Source of the DNA: Bombyx mori
Taxonomy: Eukaryota; Arthropoda; Insecta; Lepidoptera; Bombycidae
DNA: 64,000 bases
Assembly (NCBI RefSeq): GCF_030269925.1
Contig: NC_085131.1
Coordinates: 12,261,501 to 12,325,500 of the forward strand
Direction of reading: 5' to 3'
Below the pieces are notes generated by a model. It made no database searches. It was not told where the DNA came from and saw nothing but the letters and a program-made list of their open reading frames with translations. A program made the position numbers and the translations under genes. This document shows, one piece after another, positions 41,945 through 54,369 of the stretch. Numbering within the stretch: position 1 is the first letter of the stretch; the number at the start of each line of letters is the position of its first letter.

Positions 41945-44510
41945 CCTCGATTCCTTGCCCTCATCTAGACGTGAAACAAGCATAGCTCAACCGAGCTTTT
42001 TATATCTTACGCGTACGGTTATTGAGGCCACGAAATACGGTTTTGAAAAAAGGTGTCGATCAATATATATTACGATTAATATCGGATGTCGGATATATTA
42101 TTATCTTCTTTTTCACAATCAGGAGGGTCATGATTCTTCTCCAATTTTCTGACTCTTTCTCTCCACTCATTTCTATCTACGGATACATAAATGATAATGA
42201 TTTCTCGAATGGATCATTCTGTATTTGCAAGTTAATACTAATATCACTTTTAAGAAAAAAAATTGGATATCAGAAAAGTTAAAGTTTGAAATTGTATAAA
42301 AAAGTAAAAAACTAAATATAAATTAATTAGTCTTCAGTAATATTAGAAAAATATAATCTTGTATTTTGATTTATGATATGAAGGAGATATGGAGTTCACT
42401 ATGGCTTATTATGAAATACTTTTATATCTACGATGAAGAATATTATGCTTGCTATATACAAATCAGTTCAGTACTTTTCCCTACAATTTTGTTTCCAATC
42501 GATGTTCCATTTTTAGTTTTGTAGCTATTGAAAATTGGAAAGAGTAGTTTTTCCCTGTCTTCACCAGAAAAATAATAGTAAGCGAGAAAATCGTAGCGCA
42601 GCCAACAAACAAAGTGCAACTCATATATTCTTTTTTATAACAGAGAACAGCAGAATAATAATTAAGACATTGAATATTTTGGTTTGATACATAATAAATC
42701 TGATGAATCTATAACAATCCTAATCCATACTTAATATAGCACATCTTATAACTGTTTATCGAAGAATCAAATATTAAATAAATCTGATAAAACTCTTAGA
42801 ATAAATTCAGTTTTATTTTGTAAATGGTAAATAAGAAGCTAATTTTAATTACGCAGTATTATTAAGTTCAACTACGGAAGGAACTGGTACTATGAATTGA
42901 TTCTTTGATACGGGCAAAAATGTATCATATTTAAAAATATTAAAGAATATACTCTTTTAGATGCAATAATAAAACCTTGGGAGCCTCTTTGATTTTTTTC
43001 GATAAAATAAAGCCCAATCGAATTTCGAAAAAACTACCAACTTCGGATAAAGCTAGGCCTAGATAAGAACTTTAATATTGCACCTTCATACAAAAAAAAA
43101 ATGCAATGGAAGCGGTCGCGAATATAGTTAATAGTTTTTGTTAAGTAAAATTAATTACCCAAACTTGCGTGGCCCAGTTGCCAGACAAATTTTAATGTTT
43201 CGCTGTCCACCTTCCAGATCATTAAAGTAGCGTGATGTCACCAAATTATCATATTACGACGATGATGCATTATCAAGTTTCCTTAGGCTAAACACTTAGA
43301 AGTTGAAGAAAGATTATAATTAAAAATAAAAGAATAATAATAAATAATAATATTAAAAGATTATATTCGGACAATCGTTTGACATTTTTCAGAAATAAAA
43401 ATAAAAAATCTGCCCAAAAAAGGTAACAAAAGTTTAATTTTCGCTTTCTTCAAGGCCCCAAGCTCTATCGTTACTCAGAGACATACTGAGATTTCCCAGA
43501 AGACATAACAGTCCAAGGTCACAGCGGCTTACTCGAAGATGATATCAGACGGGCTGTGTCTTGGCTTGGTTTGAAACAAAAAAAATAAGCTCATACACCC
43601 ATTAAAGTTATTAAAAGGCCGCTTCTTTTGGTAAAATTAATATGAATTGTGGACACAGCTAAAAACAAAAAATATTAAGGTTTTACTTCGTCTTTATGGA
43701 CGTCGGATTGTGGTATCTGTGACTCCAAAAATATTTTAACATTAGGATTGTTTGAAACTGTGCTAATCTACAACCTAACATTAATATAACTAGCACGAGA
43801 TTCAATATTTTAAAAGCTGAGACGGAGAGATTTAGTGGCCTGTCTGATATTAAAGTATTGCTGAAGGCACAGACATCCCAAAGCTGCTACTCATCATTAG
43901 CCATAAGACTTAAAATGCATATTAAAATTACTGTTTAGTCTTTCAAATATGAAAGGCCAAAATAGGCATTTTAGTGACCATTTTCAAAATGCCACGTATA
44001 CGTTATGTTATTTATAATGATATGATATTTAAAGGTTTTGTAATAATAGATTCGTATAATAATATATCGTTATGTATGTTATGGCTTCAGTCATTTTCAT
44101 GTAATGAATGTAATTGAATCTTTCAATTTAACTTTATCTGGATCAAAAATATTGCGTCATAGAACTTGGCTTCTGTACTACTCACTAATGACTTGTAATT
44201 CAAGCAAAATTGTCTTCTTCAAATTTTAATCTCAAACAGCATCTGCTGTATCTAAATATGCGCGAATCGTGCACTGATCCAGGCCATCGCACAACGATAT
44301 CATATATTTCCATTTGCGGTCCACATATTATTTGGACATTGATAGAAAACCAGCTTTGAGGAACTTTCAAGGTACGTCGCGAAACTTTTTTCGAGGGACG
44401 TTTGAATGGAGGCTATTTTTACGATCAAGCATACCAAAACGCGCGTTGGAGGTTGAATGGAGTCGAGTTAGCTCGAGTGAACGACTAAAGATTAGGTTAG
44501 TCTCTAGTGT
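41945..44510. other. Long AT-rich stretch without recognised features
   Basis: About 2.5 kb with no repeat family, exon or RNA gene recognised. Possibly intergenic or a 5' intron of the host gene. Confidence 0.35.
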
Positions 44511-44514
44511 GTAG

Positions 44515-44615
44515 CAGCAGCATTCACATTATAAATGTCTATGGGCTCCGGTAACCATTTAACACCAGGTGAGCCATGAGCTCTTCCAATCATCTAAGCA
44601 ATAAAATAAAAAAAG
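44515..44615 (+). mobile_element. Bm1 SINE 3' fragment
   Basis: Shows atgtctatgggctccggtaa, tttaacaccaggtgag and catctaagcaataaaataaa. Confidence 0.8.
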
Positions 44616-44619
44616 ATCA

Positions 44620-45685
44620 AGCATTTTAACTCCAAAACATTCAATAAACAATAACCCAAAAATGGAGATGATAAATCCATAGAATTTATTCATGAAACGG
44701 ATTCAAATATAAATCTATACCTCAGCCGGGGCATTATAGTACATTCCTTATCTTGACGTAGGACTGCGCCGGTTTTTCAATGTCTACCCCGTTATAAACA
44801 TGAGCTCCCCATAAGTTATGCAAGAAGGTAACTGTTGCCGCTACGTACGCTTTGATTGATAAGCGAATGTTTTGGTTTTAGGTACGTGAATACGTTAAAA
44901 GTAACCTATGTTAAGGTTTTGAAGTATTTTGGAGTTTTTGGCGTTACTTTTGTTGTTCGTTGACATGGTACTAAGTGACACTGGTTGCGAAGAGAACTGA
45001 GGCATTGTGGTCAGTCAGTTTGCGTCATTGAGCCGCAATAAAACGATGAAGAATTTAATTTCGCATTTATTAGATTATCCGTGAACCAAAATTAGGGGTA
45101 TGTAGGAATCCACTTCCAACAGTCAGGAAATAAACACACAGTTTGCAATAGTTCACTTAATTCTGTATTGCTTTGTTTGTAACTCCACTTGTACAATCTT
45201 TAGATATGTGCTCACTGCAGAATACACCGCTTTTTCTGTCGTTTTTTCAGACTATCGCCTTTTTATTATATCACATTCCCACTACTGCCAGTGCTCCCAC
45301 CAACAGTGTTGCTATTTGGCAATCCGAAAATTGTCTTAATTTAAACATGATAAATTTTATTTTAATTATTTTACAACGGACCTTACAGCTATTTGATAGT
45401 GTATTGCCGAAGTAATCAACACAGTCTTAATAATGAAAGCTAGTAGTCTTGGTATTTTTCAGAAGTTAGAGATCCTGACCCATCATCCGACAGTTAGTCT
45501 TTTTCTTATCGAAGGCTTTCGCTAATCAACTAATTTCCTCTTAAGTACTATTGGACATGTTTGGGTACTAAGCTGGGTACTAAGTTGGGCATGTTGTTAT
45601 AGCACACGTGTTGATATCACCACTTTGGTCATCATTTCTCACTCAAACAATATGAACAGTAAATTGTTTTAAATCAATCTCAAAA
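44620..45685. other. Unassigned sequence with a possible LTR remnant
   Basis: 45095-45420 (gtaggaatccacttccaac, a caggaaataaa signal, an ORF of no known family) has the feel of a solo LTR, but no partner copy or flanking duplication was found. Confidence 0.25.
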
Positions 45686-45690
45686 CATTT

Positions 45691-45885
45691 TACTGGTGGC
45701 AGGACCTCTTGTGAGTCCGCACAGGTAGGTACCACCACCCCGCCTATTTCTGCCGTGAAGCAGTAATGCGTTTCGGTTTGAAGGGTGGGGTAGCCGTTGT
45801 AACTACGTGGAGACCTTAGAACTTACGTGTCAAGGTGGGTGGCGCATTTACGTTGTAGACGTCTATGGGCTCCAGTAACCACATA
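45691..45885 (+). mobile_element. Bm1 SINE, headless, 3'-shortened
   Basis: Starts tactggtggcaggacctctt and runs through gcgtttcggtttgaaggg to gggctccagtaaccacat, where it jumps directly to an A run; the last 40 bp of the usual tail are absent. Confidence 0.85.
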
Positions 45886-45889
45886 AAAA

Positions 45890-47340
45890 AAATCCTAAAT
45901 GACTAACTAAACTTGGTTATTGTGCTTTGATGATCAACCATGCTCTGCTTTTTAAAGTCAACTATCTGCGTATAGTCAATACGAACGAACGAACTTATAA
46001 AAAAAAGCAAACAAATATTACAACATTTTGATTAAAAACATGAAAAATAACATTGAGCATGAAAATCGGAAAAGAGCTCATATTAAAACGACAACAATCT
46101 TACTGCGTAGATGGAAGACGTTGAATAAAACAAGACAGAGCGTTCGTGGACCATCCATAATGGAATTACGGGAGGGACAAGCGCGTGTTTGCGCAGCCAA
46201 ATAAATAGCCCTAAAAGTATTTATCGTATGGATGTACAAGCATTGAGATATGTCAGGGCACGCGTGACATTCGTGTTTCGTCTAAACCCAACGCACAGTT
46301 CTAATTGTGCTGGTATTAATAAAAGATTAAGCTTGGAAGTGATGTAGGCAAGCGATGTATAGCTTAGTGCAAAGGTGACGTCCATGATAAATGTAGGCTA
46401 GGTATTTTTATCTTTCAAAGTGGTCTTGGATCAATTCTTGGAAATGATTAAAGTAATATTGATGATTTAGGTACTATTGAATGGGTAGACCTAATAAATA
46501 GACGCAATCATAATCCACATCCTCAATCCAGACCCGCAAACACTTAATCAAATAACTGTCATAATTCATATACCTAATTAAGTTCTCGTAGCTAATACTA
46601 ACAATGGCATAACGGTCGCATTGATTGAATCAAGACCATTACTGGGGATCCTTAATGTGATCAAACAATTACAACGTGTGAACACAGCAGTTCCATATAG
46701 TACGAACCGATCGTGTGGCGAACCTATACAATCGTCCGATTACTAAATGACAGGCCACTAAGCCGACGATTGTGTTTGATGGACCCACAACAGCTGTCTT
46801 CAGCAATTTGATTTTGAATGTTTATCGAACAGATCAGATGTATCATTTTGTACACACCAATAAGTACATATACCAACACGTATATTTGTATATAATTACA
46901 CAATTTAGTATGAAAAAATATGATCTATGTTCTCATAATTTTGATGCCCACCGCATTTAGAATGCTTGAGAATAAATCTTTCTATTTGTTTTTAATTTAG
47001 ATAAAAAACCAACATCTCTAGTCGATGTGTGCTGGTTGATATAGTGGTGATATTAAAAGTAACAGAAATCACTCCAATAGAAGAAACCACGTTTAATGAT
47101 TTTTTTACTATATTCATAAGTTACCAAGAAACTGGCAGCAGTAAATCTACGGAAAAAATTCATTCAAATGGCAGAGAAGTAGCATAATGGAATTAAAAAA
47201 AAAACCGGAACCAAATCACTTCACGAACTCAATGCAGTAAAGCATCCAAAAGTATAAAGAGACTCCGGAACCAACAAAAAATAACTTCCATTCACAAAAT
47301 GAAGTAGGTATAGAACGAACACGTAGAAAACAAGCCGCGT
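45890..47340. other. Unassigned AT-rich sequence
   Basis: No gene or repeat family recognised. Confidence 0.35.
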
Positions 47341-47364
47341 ACGATCTTAATTCAAAATAATCGG

Positions 47365-47600
47365 TCTAGCCTCCGCGAGGACGCAGTTGCTCGCGAATTC
47401 GGGCAATCGAGAACGCTTTGTTTCCCAGATATGGGAAATAAATTTACGCCCCGGGGCCGCGACTCGCGAAGATTCTCCCGGAAAAGCCCAAGTTAAATCG
47501 ACTTCCGAAATTGTTGCTCTGAATGTAGAGCCCCGATAGGGCCTATCGAGCAAAATTTTTAGGCACCAAAGGGTCCCCGAGAAAGAAAGGTCCGTATAAT
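47365..47600. other. CpG-rich island of unknown role
   Basis: A locally GC-rich, CpG-rich block (cgccccggggccgcgactcg) in AT-rich surroundings, with a 7-bp-arm palindrome cgatagggcctatcg at 47534-47548. A 108-codon minus-strand ORF (47347-47673) spans it but has no known domain. It is not recognised as a repeat here. It could be a conserved non-coding element or a promoter. Confidence 0.35.
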
Positions 47601-47679
47601 AGTTATAATCAGTTTTAGTAACTTTTAGTTTGGGTTGATCGCTTCGATATGTAAAATGTTCCGGGTAGTCCAATATATC

Positions 47680-48255
47680 GACCTTTTCGCATGTTGTTTT
47701 GTTTGGAGAAAAGGATTGTCTGTCGGATTCAACACATTGTTTGATATTGAGAAATTTAGGATGTGTGTGCCGATATCATATTCCATCCACTTTGCAGCAT
47801 TTGTTTCGAGATACAAATTGATCTACAGTTACCTCTTTGTTTATATCATAAAAATAGGCTTATTTGGATGTTTTACGAGAGACATAGTGAATTTCAATTT
47901 AGCAGTTCATTGGTATTTACATTCGCTATTCCTGTATTTGGAATAAAATGATTTGAATACTAAGTATATAGTCAGAAGTAAATGATTTAGTTACTTACAC
48001 AAGCAGTCAATTTTCTTTTTAATTTAGACCGCTATCAATAAAGAAATGTTAATAATAGTGGACCTAAATTTTTAGTAATAATATTGGACCAATGCTATCA
48101 GATTTAAATTTAAAAACGGATAAGAAAACTTTAGAGAAAGAAAATATAAAAGTTCCAAACCCTACCGCGTACTAAACTGTTTCGCAGGGTTTACCACCGC
48201 TTGCTACGCTAACTAATACATTTTGGCGGTGATTTAAATTGTAAAATGATTGTGT
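47680..48255. other. Unassigned AT-rich sequence
   Basis: Nothing recognised. Confidence 0.35.
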
Positions 48256-48261
48256 TTTTTC

Positions 48262-48425
48262 TACAGCGTAAATGCCGCCGCTTGCGCTAGACATATGATT
48301 TCTAAGGTCTCAGTATAGTACAACGGCCGCATAACCCTTCAAACCGAAACGCATTACTGCTTCACGGCATAAATAGGCAAGGTAGTGGTACCTACCTGGA
48401 CTAACTAGACGTCCTACCACCAGTA
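48262..48425 (-). mobile_element. Bm1 SINE, headless, diverged and shortened
   Basis: Contains ggtctcagtatagt, cttcaaaccgaaacgcatta, cttcacggcataaatagg and ends gtcctaccaccagta. Confidence 0.8.
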
Positions 48426-48429
48426 AACT

Positions 48430-49465
48430 CGCTTGCGTATTACGGCAAAAAAGTGGACAGCACTTATGAACATAATATGTTAGGTATAATTTTTGGCTCG
48501 CCGTTAATGATATATTATTAACTTGACGCGCTGTAATTTTATTTTCAGAACGTTAATTTCGTTGATATCATAAACAAGTTATCGGTGCTTGCCTGTTCCG
48601 GATATTACGAAAACAAGTATCCATCTTAATTATATTAAGCTTGCTTAAAAATTCCTTTTATTCTTGGTTATTTCCGCTTCGTTTAACTTTAGTACCTCTC
48701 CGGATTCCATTGTTGTTCGCGAAAAAGCACTTTTAATATCTGAATCAAGATAATATATTTCGCTGTGTTTATTTATGTAGTCTATTTACGAGGATATTTA
48801 ATAAAATATTTGTGTTTGCAAACGTGTTACTTGTTGTCTAATTTATAATTAAAAAAAATCATTTCATTTTTGAGCTGTATTCTTTTCTTGGCAATTAAAG
48901 ATATCTAGACCAAACTATATCAGTTGATGAGTTTGGTTGACAAACAATATCAGTTAATGAACTCACCATATTAGAATTCTATATGTTCATAATTACCTAT
49001 GAAGTTGCCGTTTCACAATACTGGCGATTTGAAACGTAATTTAATTATGTATGGCAGGTAAGAAAATCTAAATGAAAATGAATTTTATTTAACAATATGT
49101 AATTATATTTTCAAATTCAATAATTTTTTATTACCTTTCTATCTTTTTCATCAATGTAGACACGATAAAAATACGAGGACTTACTCTACTTACTTGTAAT
49201 TGCGCACAAACAACTCATACATTAATGATGTGCACGGAATGTACACTACAAACGAACGCAAGACTCGTTATTGATTTGAACTTCTTCTCAATCGTGTCAC
49301 TCTTGGTAAAGTGGTCGTGATCGTCATGTAGTGTTGGAAAGGGCAGACTTGATGCGTCTCACGATGTCCCGCCATCTCTTCCTACTTGAGGCCATTCTAC
49401 TGGACTCATTTAGGGAACCTCACACTGCAGTTTTATTTGGTCGGTCCATTGCTTGATTTGTACAC
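48430..49465. other. Unassigned AT-rich sequence
   Basis: No gene or repeat recognised apart from a partial flank of the tandem repeat that starts at 49471. Confidence 0.35.
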
Positions 49466-49470
49466 CGATA

Positions 49471-49849
49471 TGGAAATTTTGATAAAAAAAATGAGCTCCG
49501 TGTTTGCCCGGAAACTAAGGTTTAGAACGACTAATCAAAGGCGATAGTGGAAACTGACGATACTGAATTTACCGTTCGGTTAACAGCAGATTTGAACATT
49601 AAAATCAAAACAATATGGTGCATTTACGTAAAATTAGCAAAGTAAAAAAACTGCATAGGTGGAAATTTTGATCTAAAAAATGAACTCCGTGATCACCCGA
49701 TAGCTAAGGTCAACAACGATGAATTAAATTTAAGACGACATTAAAAGCTGACGACAATCTACCGTTAGGTTAGCAGTATCTATGAGCGTTACCATCAAAA
49801 CAATATCGGTCCATTTGCCTCAAATTGACAAGGTAAAAAAGCTTGATAA
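49471..49849. repeat. Tandem duplication, 189-bp unit
   Basis: Two diverged copies begin tggaaattttgat at 49471 and 49660. Shared ordered blocks include ctccgtg, ctaaggt, taccgtt.ggtta, catcaaaacaatat and aaggtaaaaaa. The sequence just before copy 1 (tcggtccattgcttgat) resembles the end of copy 2, so a partial third unit may exist. Confidence 0.7.
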
Positions 49850-49899
49850 GTGAGTGCCGCACGAATTAAATGATCTCGAACGCGACGAACACGTAAAGA

Positions 49900-50190
49900 T
49901 ATGCTTTGTGTTGATACAGACACAGAAATGAAGGAATTTTGAACCGCATCGCTCGATGGCACAACAGACGTTCTCCAAGTTACAAGAGCTAGGGTTGGAA
50001 GTTTTGCGTTTACGAAATTTACCAGACCTCGTGCGATAGACTACTCTTTCCAAAGTTTGGACAACTTCTTGGCAGGGAACAAATTCAATACCCGAGAGTC
50101 AGTACAAAATACCTTTGAAGAGTTTGTTGGCTCCCGTGCATCTGCCTTTTTCAATAAGGGCATTGAAAATTTTGCACTGCGCTGGCATAG
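49900..50190 (+). pseudogene. Mariner-type transposase relic
   Basis: In broken frames the plus strand reads QQTFSKLQELGLEVL and then SLDNFLAGNKFNTRES, FEEFVGSRASAFFNKGIENF. Order and spacing match the C-terminal third of mariner transposases, after the HDNARPH region and around the third catalytic Asp. Stops and shifts make it non-functional; the rest of the element was not found. Confidence 0.6.
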
Positions 50191-50213
50191 ATTAACATCA
50201 TGGGTGCACCAAA

Positions 50214-50473
50214 ATATTTACTAATATATAAATCTACAGTGGTTTTCACGGATGTTCCGTTATAACTACTGAACCATGCATCCGATTGATTTGAAACTTG
50301 GTATCCATGTAGAAAATACATGTACTTAATGGATAAGCTAATATTTGTATGAGTGTTGAACTCCCTACACCAGTTGCGGGGGCGTTAAAATCGTTAATGA
50401 TGAGAATATTTGTGGGGGTGAGAAATAATAATGTTAATTTTAAATGCCCAGCGAAGCGGACGGGTACAGCTAG
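50214..50473 (+). mobile_element. Non-autonomous Helitron, about 260 bp
   Basis: Closely similar to the copy at 51690-51938 (ggatgttccgttataactac, gaaatacatgtacttaatgg-type blocks, caccagttgcggggg). The 3' end is gcccagcgaagcggacgggt then acagCTAG before T. The 5' TC is mutated. Confidence 0.75.
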
Positions 50474-50474
50474 T

Positions 50475-51030
50475 ATTTATATAAAAATGATTATCGCTTT
50501 CTGTATCCGAATCATTAATTTCGTAGGTAAAGGCATCATTGTTATTTTTTCCGTTAGTTCAAGCGCCAAGACAACTAACTGTTCCTTAGCTTCAATTTCC
50601 ATTATTTGATACATTAGTTTTTATGTTTTAACACTTAATTTCAAATAAACGGATAGTATTTGTAAATTGAAAAAAATCAAAGAAAATTCACATTTCGAAC
50701 TAGAAACACTATAAAATTTAAACGTTAAAACATTATTCTGAAACAACATCCAATAAATACAGCTTTGCGTCGCGAAATAGAAAACTTACTGCTTCACCCA
50801 CCATTAGTTTTATGGTTTGTACATCGTCCTGGCAAACCGTGTTGCCTCGTCAAAATCTATGGAGCACGGTCGGTGACTATCCAAAAACGACTTCTCGATG
50901 CACTGACATATTGTTTATACAAATTTTCATTAATAACAATAACTGGTTATAACGCAGTTTGGGTTATATCGGAATTAAGCATTCTTATTTCAAAAGTTGG
51001 AGCTTATTAATCAGACATTTCGAGGTGAGT
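50475..51030. other. Unassigned AT-rich sequence
   Basis: Nothing recognised. Confidence 0.35.
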
Positions 51031-51037
51031 ACTGCAT

Positions 51038-51135
51038 GAGTGGCGCATTTACGTTGTGGATGTCTATGGGCTCCAGTTACCACTTCATAGGTGGGGTGTG
51101 AGCTCGTCCACCCATCTAAGCAATAAAAAAAATAA
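51038..51135 (+). mobile_element. Bm1 SINE 3' fragment
   Basis: Shows gtggcgcatttacgttgtgg, gtctatgggctccagtta and tctaagcaataaaaaaaat. Confidence 0.85.
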
Positions 51136-51212
51136 AAATAAAAAAAGGCTTGAGACATTACGTCAAACGCTTAGTTATATTGGAATATTCTTTTCCATAG
51201 TCCTTCAGAACG

Positions 51213-51451
51213 TTATTTTTTATTGCTTAGTGGAAGAGCTCAAAGACCACCTGGTATTAAGTGGTTACTGGAGCCCATAAGCATCTAGAACGTAAATGCG
51301 CCACCCACCTTGAGATATGAGTTCTAAGATTTCAATATAGTTACAACGGCTGCCCCGCCCTTCAAACCGAAACGCATTACTGCTTCACGGCAGAAATAGG
51401 CAGGATGGTGGTACCTACCCGTGTGGACTCACAAGAGGTCCTACCACCAGT
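51213..51451 (-). mobile_element. Bm1 SINE, headless form
   Basis: From ttttttattgcttagtggaa to ggtcctaccaccagta. Possible short duplication aacgt at both ends. Confidence 0.92.
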
Positions 51452-51529
51452 ATAAACGTGTGTCTAGATCGCGCTATTTTTACTTAGAATAGGGAAATCA
51501 AGATATCAAGCCAGCCCACAATCTGTACT

Positions 51530-51652
51530 GCGAACGAGCGATAGGCAGTGGCTTAGCTCTGCCCCTGGCACTAATGACGTCCATGAGCGACGGTAACCAC
51601 TCACCATCAAGTGAGCCGTATGCTCGTCTGCCTATTAAGGCAATAAAAAAAC
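51530..51652 (+). mobile_element. CR1/jockey-like LINE 3' fragment
   Basis: Contains gcttagctctgcccctggc, gtaaccactcaccatcaagt and aaggcaataaaaaaa, the same 3' end as 32910-35252. Confidence 0.85.
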
Positions 51653-51689
51653 CAAATTATGGATTAATGGTGGTGGATCATGAATCACA

Positions 51690-51938
51690 TCTATACTAAT
51701 ATATAAATCTACGGTGGTTTTTACGGATGTTTCGTTATAACTACTGAACCGTGCGTCCGATTGACTTAAAGTTTGGTATCCGTGTAGGAAATACATGTAC
51801 TTAATGGACAGGCTAATATTTATATGAGTTTTGGACTCCATACACCAGTTGCGGGGGTGTTAATGATGGAATTCTTTGTGGGGGTGAGAAATAATAATGT
51901 TAATGTAAATGCCCAGCGAAGCGGACGGGTACAGCTAG
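51690..51938 (+). mobile_element. Non-autonomous Helitron, 249 bp
   Basis: Starts TCTATACTAATATATAAATC after A (51689), ends with a GC-rich stem region and CTAG before T (51939). No coding capacity. Second copy of the family lies 1.2 kb upstream. Confidence 0.82.
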
Positions 51939-51939
51939 T

Positions 51940-52757
51940 ACTCTATAAAATCATAATAATATACTCTATAAAATTTGATTGATAAGAAAGAGCGATATTA
52001 GATAGTAATAAATAAATTTATTTCGGTGACTTAATTTCTTGTAAAGAAACTGTAGATGGACAGAGCTATATTTCTCAACTCACTCAAGACACTTTCGTTT
52101 ATTTTGAATAAGTATCAAAGTTTGTTACAAACACCCAACAACCTTCACAGCTGACTCCAGTATCGAGATGATAAATTAAAACTTTCAGCACTAAACAAAA
52201 AAATTAAATAAAACTAAAATATGTTTACTTAAATCAAGTTCGGAAAGAATTTGTTACCTACGTTCAGAAAGGTCTGACCGCACCGAAGTTTTACGATGAA
52301 ACTTGTCCAGCCCCAAAATAATACCGACATAAAATATTTGATGAAACATGATAGATAGAACCTCGCACAGATCTGCAATTTAGGCGAAACCATCACGGGG
52401 AGACCCGGCGAAAAAAGTTAGGAGTTCGTGTATTGGGAACGATGACCTAACAAGAATTTGACCGTAGCACCAGTCATTGTTGCCAAACACTTGGGTATTG
52501 TAGCCAAAAAGGTCATCGGTTTATTGCCTCCTTGACCTCATAGTATGGTTTATTTGATACCCGCAAATCGGTCTCGACGTATTTTTTGTCTTCTCCTTCC
52601 TGAGCTAAATTGCGTACAAAGTGCCAATAAATTATACGAGTGATGGAGATATCTAAAAGTAATTTAGAGAGGAAAAGTTTTTTGTGTGTCATCGTGGCGT
52701 GTGTGTTCCAGTTTTAGTATTGATTGTGTTTTTTCGATATTTCCTGCAGTGCGATTC
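51940..52757. other. Unassigned sequence
   Basis: No gene or repeat recognised. Confidence 0.35.
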
Positions 52758-52767
52758 TTATTCAACA

Positions 52768-53017
52768 TTTGACTTGTTTTTTATTGCGTAGATGGGTTGA
52801 GCTCGCAGCCCACCTGGTGTTAAGTGGTTACCGGAGCCCATAGATATCTACAACGTAAATGCCACTACCCACCTTGAGATATAAGTTCGAAGGTCTCAGT
52901 ATAGTTACAACGGCTGCCCTACCCTTCAAACCGAAACGCATTACTGCTTCACGGCAGAAATAGGCAGGATGATGGTACTTACCCGCGCGGATTCATAGGC
53001 GGTCCTACCACCAGTAA
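52768..53017 (-). mobile_element. Bm1 SINE, headless, with target-site duplication
   Basis: From ttttttattgcgtagatggg to ggtcctaccaccagta. Flanked by ttattcaaca at 52758-52767 and 53018-53027, a 10-bp duplication. This shows that the headless form was inserted as such, not trimmed later. Confidence 0.92.
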
Positions 53018-53171
53018 TTATTCAACACGAAAGTTCTTTCTTATTGAACACAAAAAATGTTGAATAAGAATCGGAAGGAGTAATTATGGGGTTAAATTTG
53101 AAAATTAATTTTATAAATAAATAATGTGTTAGTGATATAAATGGTGTAACGAAATAATATTGATTTACTAT

Positions 53172-53380
53172 TTATTGGTAGAACGTTTTGCGAGTCCACA
53201 CGGATATGTACCACCACCCCGCCTACTTCTGCCGTGAAGCTGTAATGCGTTTCCGTTGAAAGGGTGGGGCAGTCGTTGTACTGAAAAAATGGAGATTCAG
53301 AACCCATATTTCAAGTTGGGTTGAAGCAATTACGTTGGTGACGTATAAGGGCTCGTCCACACATCTAACCAAAATAAAGC
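53172..53380 (+). mobile_element. Bm1 SINE, diverged headless copy
   Basis: Starts attggtagaacgttttgcga, with taccaccaccccgcctactt and ctcgtccacacatctaacc. The tail region is shortened. Confidence 0.75.
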
Positions 53381-53384
53381 TGAG

Positions 53385-53815
53385 TATTCATATTTGTCGT
53401 TTTAGTAACTAATACTTTGTGGACCCAAATTTGACTGACACACACAAAGCCTTTTTTGGAACGAAGTTCCTTATGAGACGGTATCCTAACCGGGAAAAAA
53501 CGTCCGTAACGTAAGATTTTCATTAATAGTTCACACAGTGTACGACTTAACTTTGTAATAACGTACAAATTAGTAATGCACGCAGTGTACGAGTTAACAT
53601 TGCAATAACGAAAAAAAAATTACATATTTTTATTATATATTTTTTATAAATCATTGCGAATAAAATAAAGTTGATAACTTTGTAAAGCAGTTTTTTTTAT
53701 CAATAAAAAATGTATACCCGAATAATTATTTTCTTTATACCTCGAATAGAACTTAAAATTAATATTTTTATCATAAAGAACTTCGTTCCTATCCGGTGTC
53801 CCACGACACCACACA
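53385..53815. other. Unassigned AT-rich sequence
   Basis: Nothing recognised. Confidence 0.35.
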
Positions 53816-53819
53816 TCTT

Positions 53820-53965
53820 TTTGTATCTACAGGACCTGTAGCTGGGCTAGAGAATTGCTAACACTGACTATAGCAAGAACAGTGCTCCGCTGAATCGACC
53901 ATCGGATCGGAATCGCGATCCACTGAGAAGATCCGATAAGAAGCTCAGTAGACTAACAACGCCGC
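53820..53965 (-). mobile_element. Family-B interspersed repeat, reverse orientation
   Basis: Contains gcaagaacagtgctccgctg, accatcggatcggaatcgcg and ctgagaagatccgataag. Confidence 0.7.
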
Positions 53966-53969
53966 TTGA

Positions 53970-54365
53970 GAGCTTGATCTTATATGAGCGCGTTATATTT
54001 TTTGTATTATCGTCTCAGGAATCACCCACTCACTGTAGCTTGAATTGTTATAACAGTTGACATTGTTGACGGTCGTTTGAACAAATATTTGCTGACGTAA
54101 TACAATCACGTTTGTCATGTATACCTTACGTTTACATTCTGTTTCATTATTCAGTATGTCAGCATATTAATTTTGTTCGCCTCGTTGTCTATTTATCGGT
54201 GTATGGTATGATTCTCGGCCTGAATCAATACTATTGTTGAAGATAATTGGTATGAAAGGGCTATTTGGTTTTGTATTTGGTATTTAAAATAAGTAAATAA
54301 CTGGGAACATAGCCCGCACGATCATCCGGCCCCAAGTTAGGATTCCCATTATTATGGGTTATTTA
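53970..54365. other. Unassigned AT-rich sequence
   Basis: Nothing recognised. Confidence 0.3.
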
Positions 54366-54369
54366 AAAA

